Assembly (NCBI GenBank): GCA_004123355.1
Contig: SCHM01000002.1
Span: 3,431,930-3,495,929, forward strand
Direction: 5' to 3'
Length of the DNA: 64,000 nt
DNA from: Amphirosellinia nigrospora
Taxonomy: Eukaryota > Ascomycota > Sordariomycetes > Xylariales > Xylariaceae
Part shown: piece by piece, positions 1 to 15,120 of the stretch
Layout of the letters: each line of letters begins with the position of its first letter
Numbering within the stretch: position 1 is the stretch's first letter
Made by a program: the position numbers and the translations under genes
Notes under the pieces: model-generated
What the model saw: the letters and a program-made list of their open reading frames with translations, nothing else
Databases searched by the model: none
Told to the model about the DNA's origin: nothing

Positions 1-1249
1 TTATATATAATTAATAATATATATACTTTTTTAAATAATAATAATAATAATAGAAAAACTAAGCTATATAGCTTTTTTAATATTTATTTAATAATACGCT
101 TTTATATAAACGCTTTTTATTTTTGCGCTATTTCGAACATATTAAAACTAGCAGCTAATATATATTATTTTAAACTTAAGCGTAGTTTTATTTAGTAAAT
201 AAAATTATAATATTTATTTTATACGTTTTAAATTTTCGATTTTAATAAACTTATAAAAAATTTTTATAGCTAAATTATTAGTTAATTATACGTTAATAGT
301 AGCAAATACTAAAACTATGCTATTAAATAGTCTAAAAATTAAGCTTTTTTATTTATTATTATAAATTTCGCTTTTTTCCGGGCGAAAAAAGTTATTAAAA
401 TTATCGTTATAAACTATAAATATTTTATATTAATATTTAAGTTTAAATAAATAATAAAATAATATATTTATAAATAATTTTAACTTTTTTAATAAAATAA
501 ATCGTTCCGAAAGCTTTAAAAAAAATAACTATAAATATTATTTAAAAAATTCTAACTAGTTTTATAAACTAGTTTAATATAAGATTAAAATAATAAAGCT
601 GATAAATTCTACGATAGTAAATAATGCAAGAAAAAAAAAAGTTTTAAAATTAAGCAAAAAAAAACGTTTTTTTAAAACTAGATTTTAAACAAAAAAAAAA
701 AAAAAAATAACGAATATTTTAGTTTTATTTTTTTAATTTTTTATAAATCCGGGCAATAATATATAATAATATACGCTAATATTATTTAGCTGTTTTTTTA
801 TTAGTTATTTATATAATTTATTAAAAAATATATAATATATTTTAATTTATATATATATTTAAATACTTTTATATTTAGCTGTTTTATATAAAAAGCTATA
901 ATATTTTTATAAAAAAAAACTATAAAATAGCAATAAATAAGCTAGCGCTTTTTTATATTTACTATTATTATTATTAGCACTAAAAGCTTAATAACTTTTA
1001 AACGTTTTATATTATTTTAGTTTATTTTTAAAAAGTATATTAAATAGCGTTTTTTATAATATTATAAAATATATTTAGTATAGCTTTTTAGTTATTATTT
1101 ATAAAATAGCAAAAAAAGCAGAAAAATAATAAATTTTTTTTTTTATATAGTTTAGCTTCGTTAATAATTTTTAGTTTACGTTTATTTTAAAAAAACCTAT
1201 TTAAATATATAAAAGCTAATAAAATAATAATTATTAGCTTTTATATTAT

Positions 1250-1345
1250 AATTTTTATAAAAATAAAATATAAATATTTATTATTATATAAATAATTAGT
1301 AAAATTATTTTTATAAACTTTATATAATTATATAATTATATATAA
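1250..1345 (+). repeat. Solo arm of the MITE-like repeat
   Basis: TTTTTATAAAAATAAAATAT followed by AAATATTTATTATTATATAA matches the left arm at about 14500-14600, including the following TATATAATTATATAATTATA stretch. Confidence 0.5.
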
Positions 1346-4300
1346 AGAATTTTTTTATTTAATCTAGTTTTTAATTTTATATAGTATTTAATATAGTATT
1401 TAAATAATAAGCGTTATAATAAATAGTTATTTTTTTATTTTAAGCTAAAGCTAATATTTTTAATAACTATTATTTATTTTTGTTTTTAAATATATATAGT
1501 TATTATTTCGCGCTTTTTTTTATTATTTAGTTTAATATTTTACGTTTTAAAAATTTAATTAAACTAAAATTATTTTAAAAAAAAACTAGGCTTTTTTTTA
1601 TATTAGAAAAATCTTTTTTAATATTAAGCTTTTTATTAATTTATACGTTTAATTTATATATATAATTAATTATTTTTTAATTAAATAGTTTTAATTTAAT
1701 TTTTATTTTAGTTATTTTACGCCGAAACTATTTATAAGCTAAACTTAATAATAATATATATATATAATTTTTTATATTTTATTATTTTATTTTATAGCGG
1801 TTTTAAAACGTTATATTTTATTAACTAATATATATTATTAAAAGTTGTTTTTAGTTTTAATAAAATAGCGTTTTTATAAAAATATTCGATAATAAAGTTA
1901 AATTTTTAAGTTTTATTAATATAAGCTTTTTTTGCTTTATAAATATTATATTGTTATTATTTTTAATTTTTAATAAGTTAGCTTTTATATAAAAAATAAT
2001 TATTTAGCCGCCCGTTTGCCCGTTTTAAAAGATTCGATAGTTTTATTAAATTTTTGTTTATTATAAATATAAATATAAATATAAATATTTTACTAACTAA
2101 AAATTTATACGGGCTAATAAATATTTAAACTGTTTTTATTTTATTATTTAGTTTATAATAAATAATATTTTTAAAGCTATTTATATCGATTAGCTATATA
2201 TTAAAAGTTTTTTAAATATTTTATTTATTAGTAGCGTTTAATATAATTTAATAGTATATTTATATATTAAATAAAGCTATAGTAAAAAAATAACTTAAAT
2301 TATAGCGGGCTATCTAGCTTTATAATATATTAAAAAAATTATATAATTTTAATTTTATTAAATATTTAAACCGTAAATTAAAAGCTTTTAATAAAGCTAA
2401 AAATTTAATTATTTCTATTTTTTAGTTTTTAATTTTATATTTTTTTTTTATAATATTATTATAGATTTTATTATATAATTTTTTTATTTATTATTTAAAA
2501 ATAATATTTTTTTTTTAAAGCTTTTTATTTAATATTAAATTTTATAAACGTAATATTTATATTTAGAAATCTTTAATACTATTTTAATAATATATTGCTT
2601 TTTAAAATATATTTATAATAATTTCGGTTAAGTTATTTATTTTATCGAATATATTAATAATTTTTTAATAAATAAAAAATATATTTTATTATTTTCTAAT
2701 ATATTAATAATTTTAGTAAAAATAATAATATTTATAATAATAGCGTTAAAAATAATAATATTAAAAATAGTAGTTTTATTATTAATAAATTATATTAAAA
2801 ATTAGTATTTTTTTATATATATAAGTTTTTTTATATTTAAAAATAAATATAAATAAAAAGCTAGAAATATTTTTATCGGCTAACTAGCTAAACTTTATAA
2901 ATAATATATTATTAATAAAACTATATTAAATATATTTTGTTAAAAAAATAAACTATAATTATATAATAAATAAAAATAACTAAATAATTATTTAATATAT
3001 TAAGGCTAAAAAAGTATAATAGTATAAAAAATATTAAATAAATAAATATATTAAATAATTAATAACGATAATATATTTACGAAAGTTTAGTTAGCTTTTT
3101 ATAAAAATCTTTTATAAAAATTATAAATATAAAAAAAAACAAAAAAAAAAAGCTATAATAATTATTAAGATTTTGGTTTTATATATAAAATATTATAATA
3201 GTTGCTTTATTATTTATTTAAAAGTTTATTTTTTATTTTTGTCCGTTTTTTAGCAATATATAATAAAATATATTAAAAGTTAAAAAACAATACTACTTTA
3301 AAGATTTATTATATTTATTTCGAAAATAAGGTTTTTATAAAGCTTATATAAACGCGCTAAAAAAGCTAAGTTTTGCTTTAAATATAAAAAACAGAAAATA
3401 AATACCCCTAATATATAAAAAAAAAACTATTAATTTATTAAAAACTGGTTAAAATTATATATAAAATATTATAGTTATAATAATTAATATAATTATACGT
3501 TTTCTATATAAATAATATAATAACAATTATAACATTATATTAAAAAATAATAAATATATATTTTATTAAGTTTATAAGTTCTATATTTTTTTAATAGCGT
3601 TAAATCTTATATTAAACGTTTAAACGCTACGCTTTTGTTTAAATAAACAAAATTAATATTATTTTTTTTGCTAGTAATATTAACGTTATTAGTCTAAACG
3701 TTTTTGTTTTTATTGTTGCTATAGTTAATACTATTATTATTGTTGTTGTTATTAGCTTTATTATTACTATTATCCTAGCTTAAAGGCAGGATTATATAGC
3801 TTTATTTAAAAAAACGTTTTTATTTTATTAGTTAGAACTAAAAAATAATTAATATATAACTTACCTTAAAATACTACTATATAAAGTTTTATGCTATTTA
3901 ACCTTATTTAATATATTAAACCGTATAATATAATCCCGAATTTTTTTATTTAAATTTTAATTATAGCTGCTAAAACATTAACTAATTTTGTTTTAATTTC
4001 CGGCTAAACATTAAAGTACTATTTAAAAATAATAAATGTTATAAAAATAACTATATTTAAACTAGTATAAAAAAATAAAAGCTTATTTAGTTTATATGTT
4101 TATAAAACTTTTAGTTCTAAAGAAAAAAATAATTATTTTAGCCGGTAGTCCGGGCAAAAATTAAAAAGCTTTCTTAATATATTTATAGTATTAAATAATA
4201 TAATAATAATAATAAAGAACTATTTAGCAAAATATACTTATAAACGTAAAAGATAGCTAGGTTAAGTATAACTATAAACGTAGAAAATATTTAGGTTAAA

Positions 4301-7300
4301 TATAATTATAAATATAAATAATAATTAATAAACCATTTTATAATAAAATAATAATTTAATTTTTATAAGCTATAAAACAAAGTTTTTATTATATTATATT
4401 AGTATATTATTATTAACAAAAAGCTTATTATTTAAAAATAAATAATAATAAACGGAATTTTAAATAGCGATTAGTTTGTTTTATATTTTTGTTTAATATT
4501 ATTAAAAATTTTCTATTATTATTTTATTTTAATTATTATAAAAAAAATATAAAATTTATTTAAGCTTTATATTTTAAAGCTTTATTAGTAACGTTATTTA
4601 ATAAATAGCTTTAATTTATATATTTTTTCTTCCTATTAGCTTATAATACTATTTTTTAAATCTTATTGCTTTTATTAATATTTTATAAATGCTATATATA
4701 CCACTTTTTAACGTTTCTTTATAAAAAGTTTTTTTTAAAATATTAGCTAGCTTTATTTAAATTAGGTTTATTAAATTATTACGTACGGTTTTTAAATATA
4801 ACTTTTATAACCTAGCAATATGTTATACTTCTTTTATTTTTTTTTTATCGCTATAGTTTAAATGTTTTTTTAAATATAAGCTTATATATTCGTAAAGTTA
4901 TTAAAGCTTTTAATATAACAATATAGCCGGCAAATAATAACTAAATAATAAATAGTACCTATTAAAGCTAGCAATATTTTTTAGTTATAAAACTTTAGCT
5001 AAATAGCAGGATTAAAAAAAGCAAAATCTATAAAAAGCTTATTTTTAAATATAAAATATTAATACTATAATAATCGGCTAAATAATATCTAAAAAAGCTC
5101 GTAGGATTATTATAATATAATATTTAAATCGAATATTTTTTAAATATAATAAAAAAAGCGTACTATATTAGGTTAAATATGCCGGCTTATTAAAAAAGCT
5201 GCTATTATAATATTTTATTTATATAAACAAAAAAGGCTATAAAAGCTATATTTTAGTAGAACTATTTATTTTTAGCCGCGTAAAAAATACGCTTTTTTTT
5301 AATAGTTTAATAACTATAATTATATAAAATCGGCTTAAAAACAATATAATTAAAATTTATATATAAAAAATTATAATATTAATAAAAGCTATTATAACGT
5401 TAAAAAATTTAATTTTAATAAAATTATTAAATTTTACGCCCGTTTATAGCTATTTATTAAATTATACTATTGCTTAGGCTATTATAATAATATAATTATT
5501 AAAAAATATATTTACTATTATACGATTAAAAAAAATTTTATTTTACGTAATATAAAATAATTTGCTTATTAAACGATTTAAATTTATTAATAAATAAAAT
5601 TTAAAATTTAATAATATAATAATATTTTTAGCTTTAGCGCTTGTTAATTTTTAAGCTAAATAATATATGTGCTAAAATATATTATTTTTACCCCCTAAAA
5701 CATTATTAATTTAGCGATATATTTTTCGAAACTTTTTTTTTTGCTATATAAAAGCTACGTAATACCTTTTTATTAGCCTAGGTACTTTTTTAATAAAAGC
5801 GCATTATATATTAGCATAATTTTTATAAATTAATAACGTCCGAACTAATAATTTTTCTAAATATTATTTAAAGCTAATATAATCTTAAAATTAAATAATA
5901 ATATAAATAAGCTAAAACTACTAGCTAGCAAAAATAACTAAAGCTGCTTAAGCGGTTATTTATTATTATAAGCAGCTCCGAATACTTAAAGTTCTAATAA
6001 TAAATTAAAAATTTATTATATTTTATTAAATATATTTAAAAATATATAACTATAAAATCTAATAAATATTAAATATTAATAGCTTTTAGTATATAAAAAT
6101 AAACTTAATTTATTGATTTTATTTTTAATATTTTTATAAATACTGTTAAAAATTTTACGTATAGCTAAAAATATAACTATAAAAATATTTATATTTAATA
6201 ATTTAATATAATAATACTATTTAATATTTTTTTTTTATTAATTATTTATTTAACGTTTAAATAAAATAATTTTTTTTATAAAAAGCATAATATTAATTTT
6301 AAATTTTAATATATTTTATTTATATTTTAATTAAACTAATAAAAAAGCATAACTATTAAACTTATAATAATATTTTATTTATATAGTTTTATTTTTATAA
6401 TATTATTATAGTATTACGTAAAAAAACTTATTTAATATATTATAATTTTATATTTTAAAACTTTTATAAAATATTTTAAATATTATTTTATACGCTAAAC
6501 AACCGGACAATTAATTTATTATATTTAATTTTACTAACTTTAATTTTATATTTAGCTAACTAAGTTTTTTAAATATTATTTTTATCTTTAACTAAAATAA
6601 TAAATATAAAATCTTATAATAATTTAAAACTACTTAAAAATATATTTATTTATTGCTTAAGCATATATTTATCTTTTAAACGTAAACTTAAAACTTAAAT
6701 ATATATTTAATACCTATACGTATATTTAATATTATATATGTATTTATAAATATTTCTTATTATTTTTTAGTACGAATTTTTCGTAATATAAAATACTAGT
6801 ACATTAAACAGTTTTATTATATTGCTAGGCTACTTTATTAAATATATAGTTTTTATCCCGTATACTTTTAGCTTTTTAAAATATATACGCTATTAAAGTT
6901 TTTATATAAATATCGTATTAATAATATATATTTATATTTTAGTAGTTTTTATTATTTTTAATAAATATTTTAATAAATATCTAAATATTTAAAAAATATT
7001 TTTTAATATTTTTAATAACTATATTAATATTATAAATAATATAGTCGTTAAATATATTAAATAATATATATACTATAAGCTATTAAATTATTAAAATCTT
7101 TTATATAATAATATTTTAAAATAAATTAAAGCTAATAGTTATAATTTTTTTGTTAATTTAAAACAAATAAATTTCCTAGAAAAAAAACCTAGGATTAAAA
7201 AAAATATTATAATAAAAACCTAGATAAAAACTAAAACTATAATTACGCACTATTTAATAAATAATAACACGTTATTAACTTAACTCGGACTAATAAAACA

Positions 7301-7892
7301 AAAAAGAACGAAAGTAAAAAGATATGTAAAGTAATATAAAGGATAAAAAAACTAAAAAAACATATAAATAATAAAAACAAAAAAAACTAGGAAAAATAAA
7401 AAAAAAAAAAAAATCCTTTATACTAAAGTAAATATATTATATAACTATATAAAATTTTAATTTAGCAATTATTATAAAATATATAAAACTATAGTTAAAT
7501 ATTTAATATTTTAATTATTTTGTTTTTATGCTTTAACCGTTTTTTTTATATTAATATAAATAATTTATTTTAAGGTTTAAAAATATTTTAAGTTTTTATT
7601 TTTTTATTTCGTTAAGAATATAAAAAAGGCTATTATAATTAATACTAAAAAATTAAACAAACTATATTAATTTATACGCGCACAGTTTAATCCACTATTA
7701 TAGTGCTTTAACTACTTATTTTGCTATAAAAGCTAATAAAGCATTAACCTACTTAACGTTAAAATTTATACTTTCTTTAGCAACACAATAGCAACAGCAA
7801 CAATAATAGCCCGATCAAACTAAGGCTCTGTTTTTAATATGTTATATCACCTCTTATTACTTGCGTATACATGTTTAAGAACATATAGATTC

Positions 7893-7970
7893 ATAACAAC
7901 AATAACAACAACAAATAAACAACAATAATAATAATAATAATAACAACAACAATAACAAAAAAAAAAAAGG
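7893..7970 (+). repeat. (AAC/AAT)n simple repeat
   Basis: An impure trinucleotide tract of AAC and AAT units ending in an A-run sits within one of the less RIP-mutated patches of the left block. Confidence 0.85.
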
Positions 7971-8281
7971 CCTATAACGAAGCTAAACTATAATTCGGTT
8001 ATTAATAAGCTTATAACTACCCTTTAAATATATATGTTTATAATATATATTTTTAATAAAAAACGTTTACTATAAGGCTAAAATAGTTCGATTAATAGGG
8101 TTTTAATTGCTTATTTTATATATACGTTTAAATATTTTTATTTTTATTACGTAGTTATAATATTAGTTTTACCCGTTATTTTAAAACTTTACTATAATTA
8201 GTAAAATTAAATAAAAAATAATTAAATTAAAAACTAAAATAAGTTTACTTTAAATATAATAATTATAGCCTTTATTTTATT

Positions 8282-8560
8282 TTATTATTTAAAAAGTATG
8301 TTCTATTTTATTTTAGCTTAACTATTTAGTATAAAACAAAAAATGCTTTAAAACAGCAAAAATAAATAAAGCATAAAAAGAAACTTTAGTGTTTAAAATT
8401 TTAATGTTTAAAAACGTTTTTATTTTGCTATTTAAAAAGTATATTCTATTTTATTCTAGCTTAGTTATTTAAAACAAAACAGAAAATGCTTTAAAGCAAT
8501 AATAATAAAACAAGGTATAAAATTTAGCCTAGCTACTTAAAATAAAATAAAAATGCTATT
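8282..8560 (+). repeat. About 150-bp tandem duplication, RIP-mutated
   Basis: The block TATTTAAAAAGTAT-TTCTATTTTATT-TAGCTTA-TATTTA followed by AAAATGCTTTAAA occurs near 8287 and again near 8440. A third, degraded partial copy (TAGCCTAGCTACTTAAAATAAAA) follows at about 8527. No coding potential is seen. Confidence 0.6.
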
Positions 8561-9439
8561 AAAACAACGGACACCTAGGGAATAGTATATTAGTTAGTAA
8601 TATATAATATTATATTCGAAAATTTATTTCTAATAATATATATGCCTATGTGTATATGTGTATGTATTATAAGGGAAATTTATATATAAGGGTATAATTA
8701 TCGTTCTTACTACTAATTAATTATTGCTTATAACCTACGATTTAACCACGCTAGTATTATATGCCTTTTAAACCCTTTTAATATAAAAGCGAACTTTTTT
8801 ACGAAATATATTTAGCGTTATTATTAATTACTTTTAAATAGTATATTTACGGTAAATAGCTTATTTAAGTTATAACTAGAATATAGTTTTATTTAAGCTA
8901 TAAAACTAAAAAAATATGCTAGCTAGTTAGTATATAAGCTTAGCTATAATTTGTTCGTATATAGCGTATTAATAAGCTATTTATTTATATATATAGCAAT
9001 AATAAAAATTAAAAGTACTGCTAAATTATAACTTTAAAAATTAATAATAGCTTTTATTATTATTTTAAAAAATTAATTAATTAGCGCGTTTTAAAAATTT
9101 ATATTAACTAAAGTAGTTTTAAAATTATATAATTTTATAAATTTCGACTTAGAACTAGCGTAGCTAGGATAATAATATGTTTAAAAAAGTAGAAAAAGCA
9201 CGCATAGCAGAGGCCGGGGTTATAAATTAAGGTCTTTTAATAATAAATAATTAGCTTAAATATAAGCCCTAGCTGTAACCCTAGCCCGAACCTGAGCCCT
9301 AGCTTCGTAAGCCCAAATATAACCCTGTTTATTTGCAAATAAACAATTTGTCTAGTAATTAATATATTCTAAATATTCTAACCTGCTAGTTTTCGTATAT
9401 TAGTTTTAATGGTTACGTTATTATTATATTTCTATTTAA

Positions 9440-10080
9440 CCCGCTAAATATTTATTTAACTAGTTACTCTTTAGCTAATATATTTATTAATAGTAATAGC
9501 GCTATAAAATTTTTTTATTAATAATTAACTATTAATAAAGCCGATTTTTTATATTTTAGTTTATTTAGTAAATAATTTAAATAAAATGCTTTAGCTCGCT
9601 AGCTATTATATTTTAATGTTTTTAGAAATAATAATTATATTATAATATTATTTTAATAGCTAAATATTTATATAACTAATTATTCTTTAGCTAGTATATT
9701 TATTAATAGTAATAGCGCTACAAAGTTTTTTTATTAATAACCGATTATTAGCGAAGCCGATTTTTATACTTTAGCTTATTTAATAAATAATTTAAACAAA
9801 ATGCCCTAGCTTGCTAGCCGTTATATCTTAACGTTCTCGGAAATAATAATTATACTATAGTATTATTATCTTAATAGCTAAATACCTACATAACTAATCA
9901 CTCCTTAGCTAGCATATTTGCTAATAATAATAGCGCCACGAAGTCCTTTTATTAATAACTAATAGCTCGCTAGCTATTTTATCTTAATATCCTTAAAAAT
10001 AATAATTATATAATAGCGTTATTATCTTAATAGCTAAATATTTATACGGCTAAACTTATATAAAATAGCATTTTTAATAA
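9440..10080 (+). repeat. About 217-bp tandem repeat, nearly 3 units
   Basis: The motif TTAGCTA-ATATTT begins near 9471, 9687 and 9905, a period of 216-218 bases. Flanking blocks such as TAATAGCGCTA, GCTCGCTAGCTATTAT and AAATAATAATTATA are repeated in the same order. The third unit lacks roughly 90 internal bases. C and G content rises from unit 1 to unit 3 (GCGCTATAAAAT, then GCGCTACAAAGT, then GCGCCACGAAGT), so RIP load decreases to the right. Confidence 0.8.
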
Positions 10081-10639
10081 TATTAATAATAATTTTAGCT
10101 TAATATTTATATTAATATTTATTAAAACAATTAGCTAAATATTATATAATTAGCGCGTTATTTTTATAAATTATTTATTTTAATTTTTTAGCGAAAAACT
10201 GCTTATTATAAACGAGCTTTTTACCGGTTAAAAATTATTTGCTATAAATAAAGTTTTATAAACCTAAAAAATCTAAATATAATATTATTTATTAATATAT
10301 AGTTTTTTCTGGCTAAAAATAAATTTTTAATAAACTATATTTTATAAAATATAATTTTTATTAACTATATTTATAAACTATTAATTTAAAAATATATTAT
10401 AGCAATTTAAAAGTTTATAATACTTTATTTAAAAATAATACTAAAAAAATTATATTTTTTTTATAAAATTAATATAAAAGCTTTTTAATAAAAGCTAATT
10501 TTTTTATTATTACGTTTAAAGTTTTTAAAAATATTAATATTAAAACTAAAATATTTACGTTTAAAATTTTAAAAATAATTTTAATTATAAAACTTTATAA
10601 TAGTTTTAATAAATTTAATATTATTATTAAAACTAGTTT

Positions 10640-11200
10640 TATATTTAATAAAATATTATTAAAAACTTTTGTTTTTAAGCTTTTAGCTATAACTAACGTT
10701 TTTTTTTTATAACGTAATTACGCTTAAAAATATTTTAATAAAAAGTTTTATTTTTAAACTTTTAGTTATAACTAACGTTTTTTTTTATAACGTAATTATG
10801 TTTAAATAATATTTTAATAAAAAATCTTACTTTTAAACTTTTAGCTAAAATTAATATTTTTTTTTATAATATAGTTACGCTTAAAATAATATTTTAAAAA
10901 ATTCTATTTTTAAACTTTTAGTTATAACTAACGTTTTTTTTATAACGTAATTACGCTTAAAATAATATTTCGATAAAAAATCTTACTTTTAAACTTTTAG
11001 CTAAAACTAATATTTTTTTTTATAATATAGTTACGCCTAAAATAATATTTTAATAAAAAGTCCTACTTTTAAACCCCGGCTAAAACTAATATTTTTTTTC
11101 TATAACGTAATTACGCTTAAAATAATATTATAATAAAAAATTTTGCTTTAAATATTTTAGTTATTACTAACGTTTTTATTTTATAGCTTTATTACGTTAT
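10640..11200 (+). repeat. 79-bp tandem array, about 7 units
   Basis: A unit containing AACTTTTAGCTATAACTAACG, a T-run, ATAACGTAATTACGC and AATAATATTTTAATAAAAA recurs. Its CTTTTAG core falls near 10680, 10759, 10838, 10915, 10994, 11074 and 11154, a period of 77-80 bases. The sixth unit keeps AAACCCCGGC and ACGCC where the others have A/T, so it is less mutated. The array could be an internal minisatellite of a transposon or a subtelomeric-type satellite; the sequence does not decide. Confidence 0.8.
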
Positions 11201-12094
11201 AATATTATAATAAAAAATATTTATAAGTACGCTTTTTATATTAAATATATTTTACTAAAATAAAATTATTTTTTTATTAATAAGCTTTAAAAAAAAAAAA
11301 ATAATTAAAAAAAATAATACTAAAAATCGCTTTTAAATAATTTATAAGCTTATAAAACTATAAAACAATATAAAAAATATAAAAAATAAAACAAATAAAA
11401 AACTAGTTTATAAAAGCTAATAAAACTATTTTAAACTTAGTTATAAACTTATAAACTTATTAAAACTTTATAAATATATTAATTATATATTATTCGCTTA
11501 GCAAAAAAAAATTTATAAACTTTATTATTATTTTAAATTAAATATTTAAAGCTTTAAAACTAAAATAGAAATTAATAAAAAAATAATTTTATATTAGCTA
11601 TATTGCTTAATTTAAAATATTTTTTATAAAAAATATATATATAATTATTAAAAATATAAATTATAATATTTTAAATAATTAAATAAAATATAACAAAAAT
11701 AATAATTTTAACTTTTGCTATTTCTATAAAATATTAATAATATTTAAATACTTATATTAATATAATATAAAAACTTCGTTTAATATTTTATATATTTAAG
11801 TAATTTTATATAATAATTATAGATTATAATACTTATAATTTTTATTTATAATAACTACTATTTGTAGTAAATAATATTTATAATAAATAAAAATAAATAT
11901 AAACAATAAATATATTTACCCTATTAAATCACAAATATATAAATAGCTACTTATAGTATAAGGTTAAACTTTTTTTTTTTCTTTTTTTATTTATAGATTT
12001 TATATACAATATATTAATAAAAATCAACAAAACTTAAAAACTTCCTAGCTTATATATTAAATATAAAAATAAAATATAAAATACTAAAATAAAA

Positions 12095-12200
12095 ATTAAA
12101 AACTAATTAAACAAAAAACTTTACGTATATTGCTATATAGTTACGTAAAGCTTATAAAAATAACTTTATTAATCCTTTATATAATAATAAATATTTATAC
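12095..12200 (-). repeat. Inverted solo arm of the MITE-like repeat
   Basis: TATATAATAATAAATATTTA preceded by AAGCTTATAAAAATAAC and AAAAACTAATTAAACAAAAA matches the right arm near 14690-14775. It includes a local palindrome, TTTACGTATA-TATAGTTACGTAAA. Confidence 0.45.
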
Positions 12201-14494
12201 CCTACTTTTATAAAGATTATAATATAAAAAGAATTCTATTTATATTTCTAAAGTTTATTACTTAGGACTTTTATTTTACGTATTAAATAAAACTATACTA
12301 TTTTAAAACTTAAAAAAAATTAATATATATTTTTATTTTATTATAAAACTAAAATAAAACTTATAATAATTATTTATTTTTTAAATAATAATAATAAATT
12401 AATAAAAATAAATAAAAATAAATATAGCTAAAATAATATATTTAATTTTTAATAAAAATATAACTAAATATATATTTTTTTATATTTTTATTCTATTTAT
12501 TTTAGTTTTTTATAAGCTATACTAAACCTAAAATATTATTTATTGTTTTTTTTGCTTTTTATTTATAAATAAAATTAATTCGGCTTTTTTAAAAGCGGTT
12601 AAACGTATTTTATAATAAAAAAATAACTTATAAATAATTTTTACTAAAAATAAAAATATTAAAACTATAATAATAAACCGAATTATATATAATTTAAATA
12701 TATTTAAAACTAAAAAAAAAATTATAAAACGTTAATTTTATACCGATATTATAATTAAGTTTAATTATTATAAAACAACGTTTATTAAATATTTTAAAAA
12801 AGCTAATATTAAAAATAAAAATATAACTAAAGCTTAAATTATTAGCGCTATTATTTAATATTAATATAAAGCTACTAACTTTAATAGTATAAAACTTATT
12901 AATAAAAACTTTAACGCTAATATAGCTAATAAAAATAAAACTATTAATAAAAGTACCGATAAAGCTTTAAAAACCTTTTTTTATATTTCGAACTTAGGTT
13001 TTTTAATGTTTAATAATATATTTTTTTTAACTAGCGTTACTACTAAATATAATATATATTTTTGCAATTTTAAAAAGTATTAGCTACTAATATTTATTTT
13101 ATTAAAATAATTATTTATAAGCTTTATTTAAATATAAGCTTAAAGTTTTTAGTTTTATTATAAACGTATATATTAAGCAATTAGGTTTTTTTTAAGTTTA
13201 CGCTACTTTTTTAAAATATAAAAAACTATACGCCTAATAAAAAAAAAACAAAATTTTTATATTAAAAATAAAAATATAAAATAAACGGCTTAATTAGCTT
13301 TATTATTTATTAAAACGTACTAAAGCTAAAAATATTATTAAATATATTCGATAAAATAATTAAAAACTAATATAATTTAATATTTATATATAAAAAATAT
13401 AACTATAAAATTAATAAAGCTATTTAATAAATTAGCTTTTATTATTTATATAATTATTTTATTTTTTAATTTAATAATATTAACGTTAAAATATTACTAA
13501 AAGCTTTATATAAATTATACTTTAAATAAAATATATATTATAAATTATAAAATTAAATAAATTATTTTTTTATAAAATTATAATAAATATTATATAAAAT
13601 ACGCTAAACTATAAAATTAAAAATAAAATTTAATAAATAAATATAATAAATTTTAGGCTTAAGTTTATTTAATATATAGCTATTAATTAATTATTATTTA
13701 TAAATAGCTTTAATATTTGCTTTTAAATTTATTAATAACTTTTAAATCCGAACTTTTTAAAATTATATTTTAAATTTTTATATAAAACTTTTTAGTTATA
13801 GTTATTTAGCTAGATTTTTTTTTTTAAATTTATTTTAAATTTAGCTATTTAGTTTTTAATTTTTATTTAATATATTTATTATAATTATTTATAATATTTT
13901 AGCTATAGCTTTTTTATTTTATAAATAATATTAGTTTTATTTATATTTTATTTATTATTTTTTTTATTTAATTAGTTTAGTTTTATTTTTTTACTATTAT
14001 TAGCGGCTATAATAATTTTAAATTATTCGAAAAAGCTCCGTTTAATATAAATCTTATTAAATAAATCCGTTATTTTATAATATAAGTTGGCTTATATAAT
14101 TATATAGTTTTTTTTTGCTTAAAAAGCAAAAAAAAAAAACATATTTATATAATAAACTTTTATATATTATTAAAACATTTAATAAAATCGTCGATAATAA
14201 TATTAAGCTTAAATATTATCGATTAAATAATTTTATTATTATTTTTTTAATTTAAGTTAATATTATATAGCTATATTTAAATTTTTTTATAAAGTTATAA
14301 AAAGTTAAATTTGTCTGATTTTTTATTTTTTGTTAGCTTTATTACGCGATTTTTTTAAAAAATAAAATAATATAAACTTATTTAGCTTTTACGTTTAAGC
14401 TTTTATTATTTTTTCGTTTAAAAATAATATTATATAAATAAAAATAGCTATATATTAAAAAATAATATCTAATATAATAAAAAAGCTTCGCGAA

Positions 14495-14790
14495 CTTTAT
14501 AAAAATAAAATATAAATATTTATTATTATATAAAAAACTAAAATTATTTCTATAAGTTTTATATAATTATTTAATTATATAAAAATTTTTTATTTTTAAT
14601 AATATAAATTAGTTTAATAATATATAGCAAATATTCTAGTAGTTAATATTTATATTTTTATTAATTAATTAATACTAAAAATAAAAATTAAAAACTAATT
14701 AAATAAAAAAATTCTTTATATATAACTATATAATTATATAAAGCTTAAAAATAATTTAATAATAAATATTTATTTTATAAAAATCGTAGC
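14495..14790. mobile_element. MITE-like inverted-repeat element
   Basis: Two arms of about 100 bases face each other. The left arm reads TATAAAAATAAAATATAAAT then ATTTATTATTATATAA. The right arm is its approximate reverse complement, ending ATAATAAATATTTATTTTATA. Between them lies a short AT-rich spacer. The same arm occurs alone near 1250-1345 and, inverted, near 12095-12200, so it is a dispersed family. It resembles a non-autonomous element, or solo arms of a larger one. No target duplication could be defined because of RIP. Confidence 0.5.
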
Positions 14791-15120
14791 AAAAAATCTT
14801 AATAAAAAATATTTTATAAAATATTAAAAAATTATTAAACTAATAGCTAATTTATTTTTAAAATAATATTAGCTATTTTTTTAGCTAATATTTAAGTTTA
14901 AAAAATCTTTAGTTTTATATAATATTTAAAAATATAAATTAATATATTTATTTTTTAAAACTTATAAAAACGTTTTTTTTAATTTTAATATTTTTTTATT
15001 AAAATTTTAGTTTAATTTTATAGCTATTATAAACTAAAATTTTACTATTATGTTTTTTATTATTAATTTTTTATTAAAATTATAAAGTTTATTATTAATA
15101 AAATAAATTTTAATATTATT

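Noticed and set aside
9260-9315. CCCTAGC/TAACCCTAG words resembling telomere repeats
   Set aside because: Only a few irregular, interrupted units; no tandem TTAGGG/CCCTAA register, so not a telomere or clear interstitial telomere tract.
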